Source: a virus. From it: 20,120 nt of DNA. The stretch lies in IMG/VR virus record IMGVR_UViG_3300038441_000167, positions 1 through 20,120 of that record; one strand, 5' to 3'. How positions within the stretch are numbered: the first letter of the stretch is position 1; every line of letters begins with the position of its first letter. Below, one piece after another: positions 20,120 to 20,120 of this stretch. The translations under genes were made by a program, and so were the position numbers. The notes beneath the pieces are model-generated. The model ran no database searches. It was given only the letters and a program-made list of their open reading frames with translations, and was not told where the DNA came from.

Positions 20120-20120
20120 T

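Overview
The window is a contiguous piece of a tailed double-stranded DNA phage (or prophage), most likely a long-tailed siphovirus. The evidence is a lambda-like tail cassette containing a tail tube protein, a G/GT pair with a frameshift site, a very long tape measure protein, an NlpC/P60 tip protein and a J-like tip protein, followed by a complete lysis cassette. The protein sequences, the moderately GC-rich coding and the GH19 endolysin with Rz/Rz1 fit a Gram-negative proteobacterial host, perhaps Pseudomonas or a relative. The host assignment is an inference. No integrase, repressor or attachment site is visible.

Layout. Positions 1-2387 (+ strand) hold the end of an early/replication operon: the 3' end of a VRR-NUC nuclease gene, an SNF2-type helicase, and three small accessory genes that overlap head to tail. 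From 2380 to the right edge everything is on the - strand, so the two operons converge and overlap by 8 bases at 2380-2387. Read in the direction of transcription (right to left), the - strand operon starts with the tail end of an unidentified gene. A putative modification island follows: an MptE/DUF115-like protein, a non-coding stretch with a tRNA-like gene, a family-9-like glycosyltransferase and a SAM methyltransferase. Next come the head-tail joining and tail genes: HK97gp10-like protein, a free-standing HNH endonuclease, DUF3168 tail terminator, tail tube, G and GT chaperones, tape measure, a distal tail protein, a lectin-like fibre protein, a small protein, DUF1833, NlpC/P60, J-like tip and tailspike. 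A small zinc-ribbon protein and the lysis genes end the operon: a holin, a second membrane protein, GH19 endolysin, Rz and the embedded Rz1.

How it works together. The tail genes are coupled by start/stop overlaps of the ATGA, GTGA or TAATG type at almost every junction, so they are probably translated as one chain from a late transcript. Two intrinsic-terminator hairpins (19064-19079 and 17478-17499) bracket the glycosyltransferase-methyltransferase pair, which looks like a cargo ('moron') unit placed just before the tail genes.

The most unusual item is the tRNA-like gene at 19108-19205. Its acceptor, D, variable and T parts are recognisable, but 27 nucleotides lie between the two anticodon-stem strands instead of 7, with a nested hairpin inside. 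Its 5' end also overlaps one arm of a perfect 19-bp inverted repeat, and further hairpins lie upstream.
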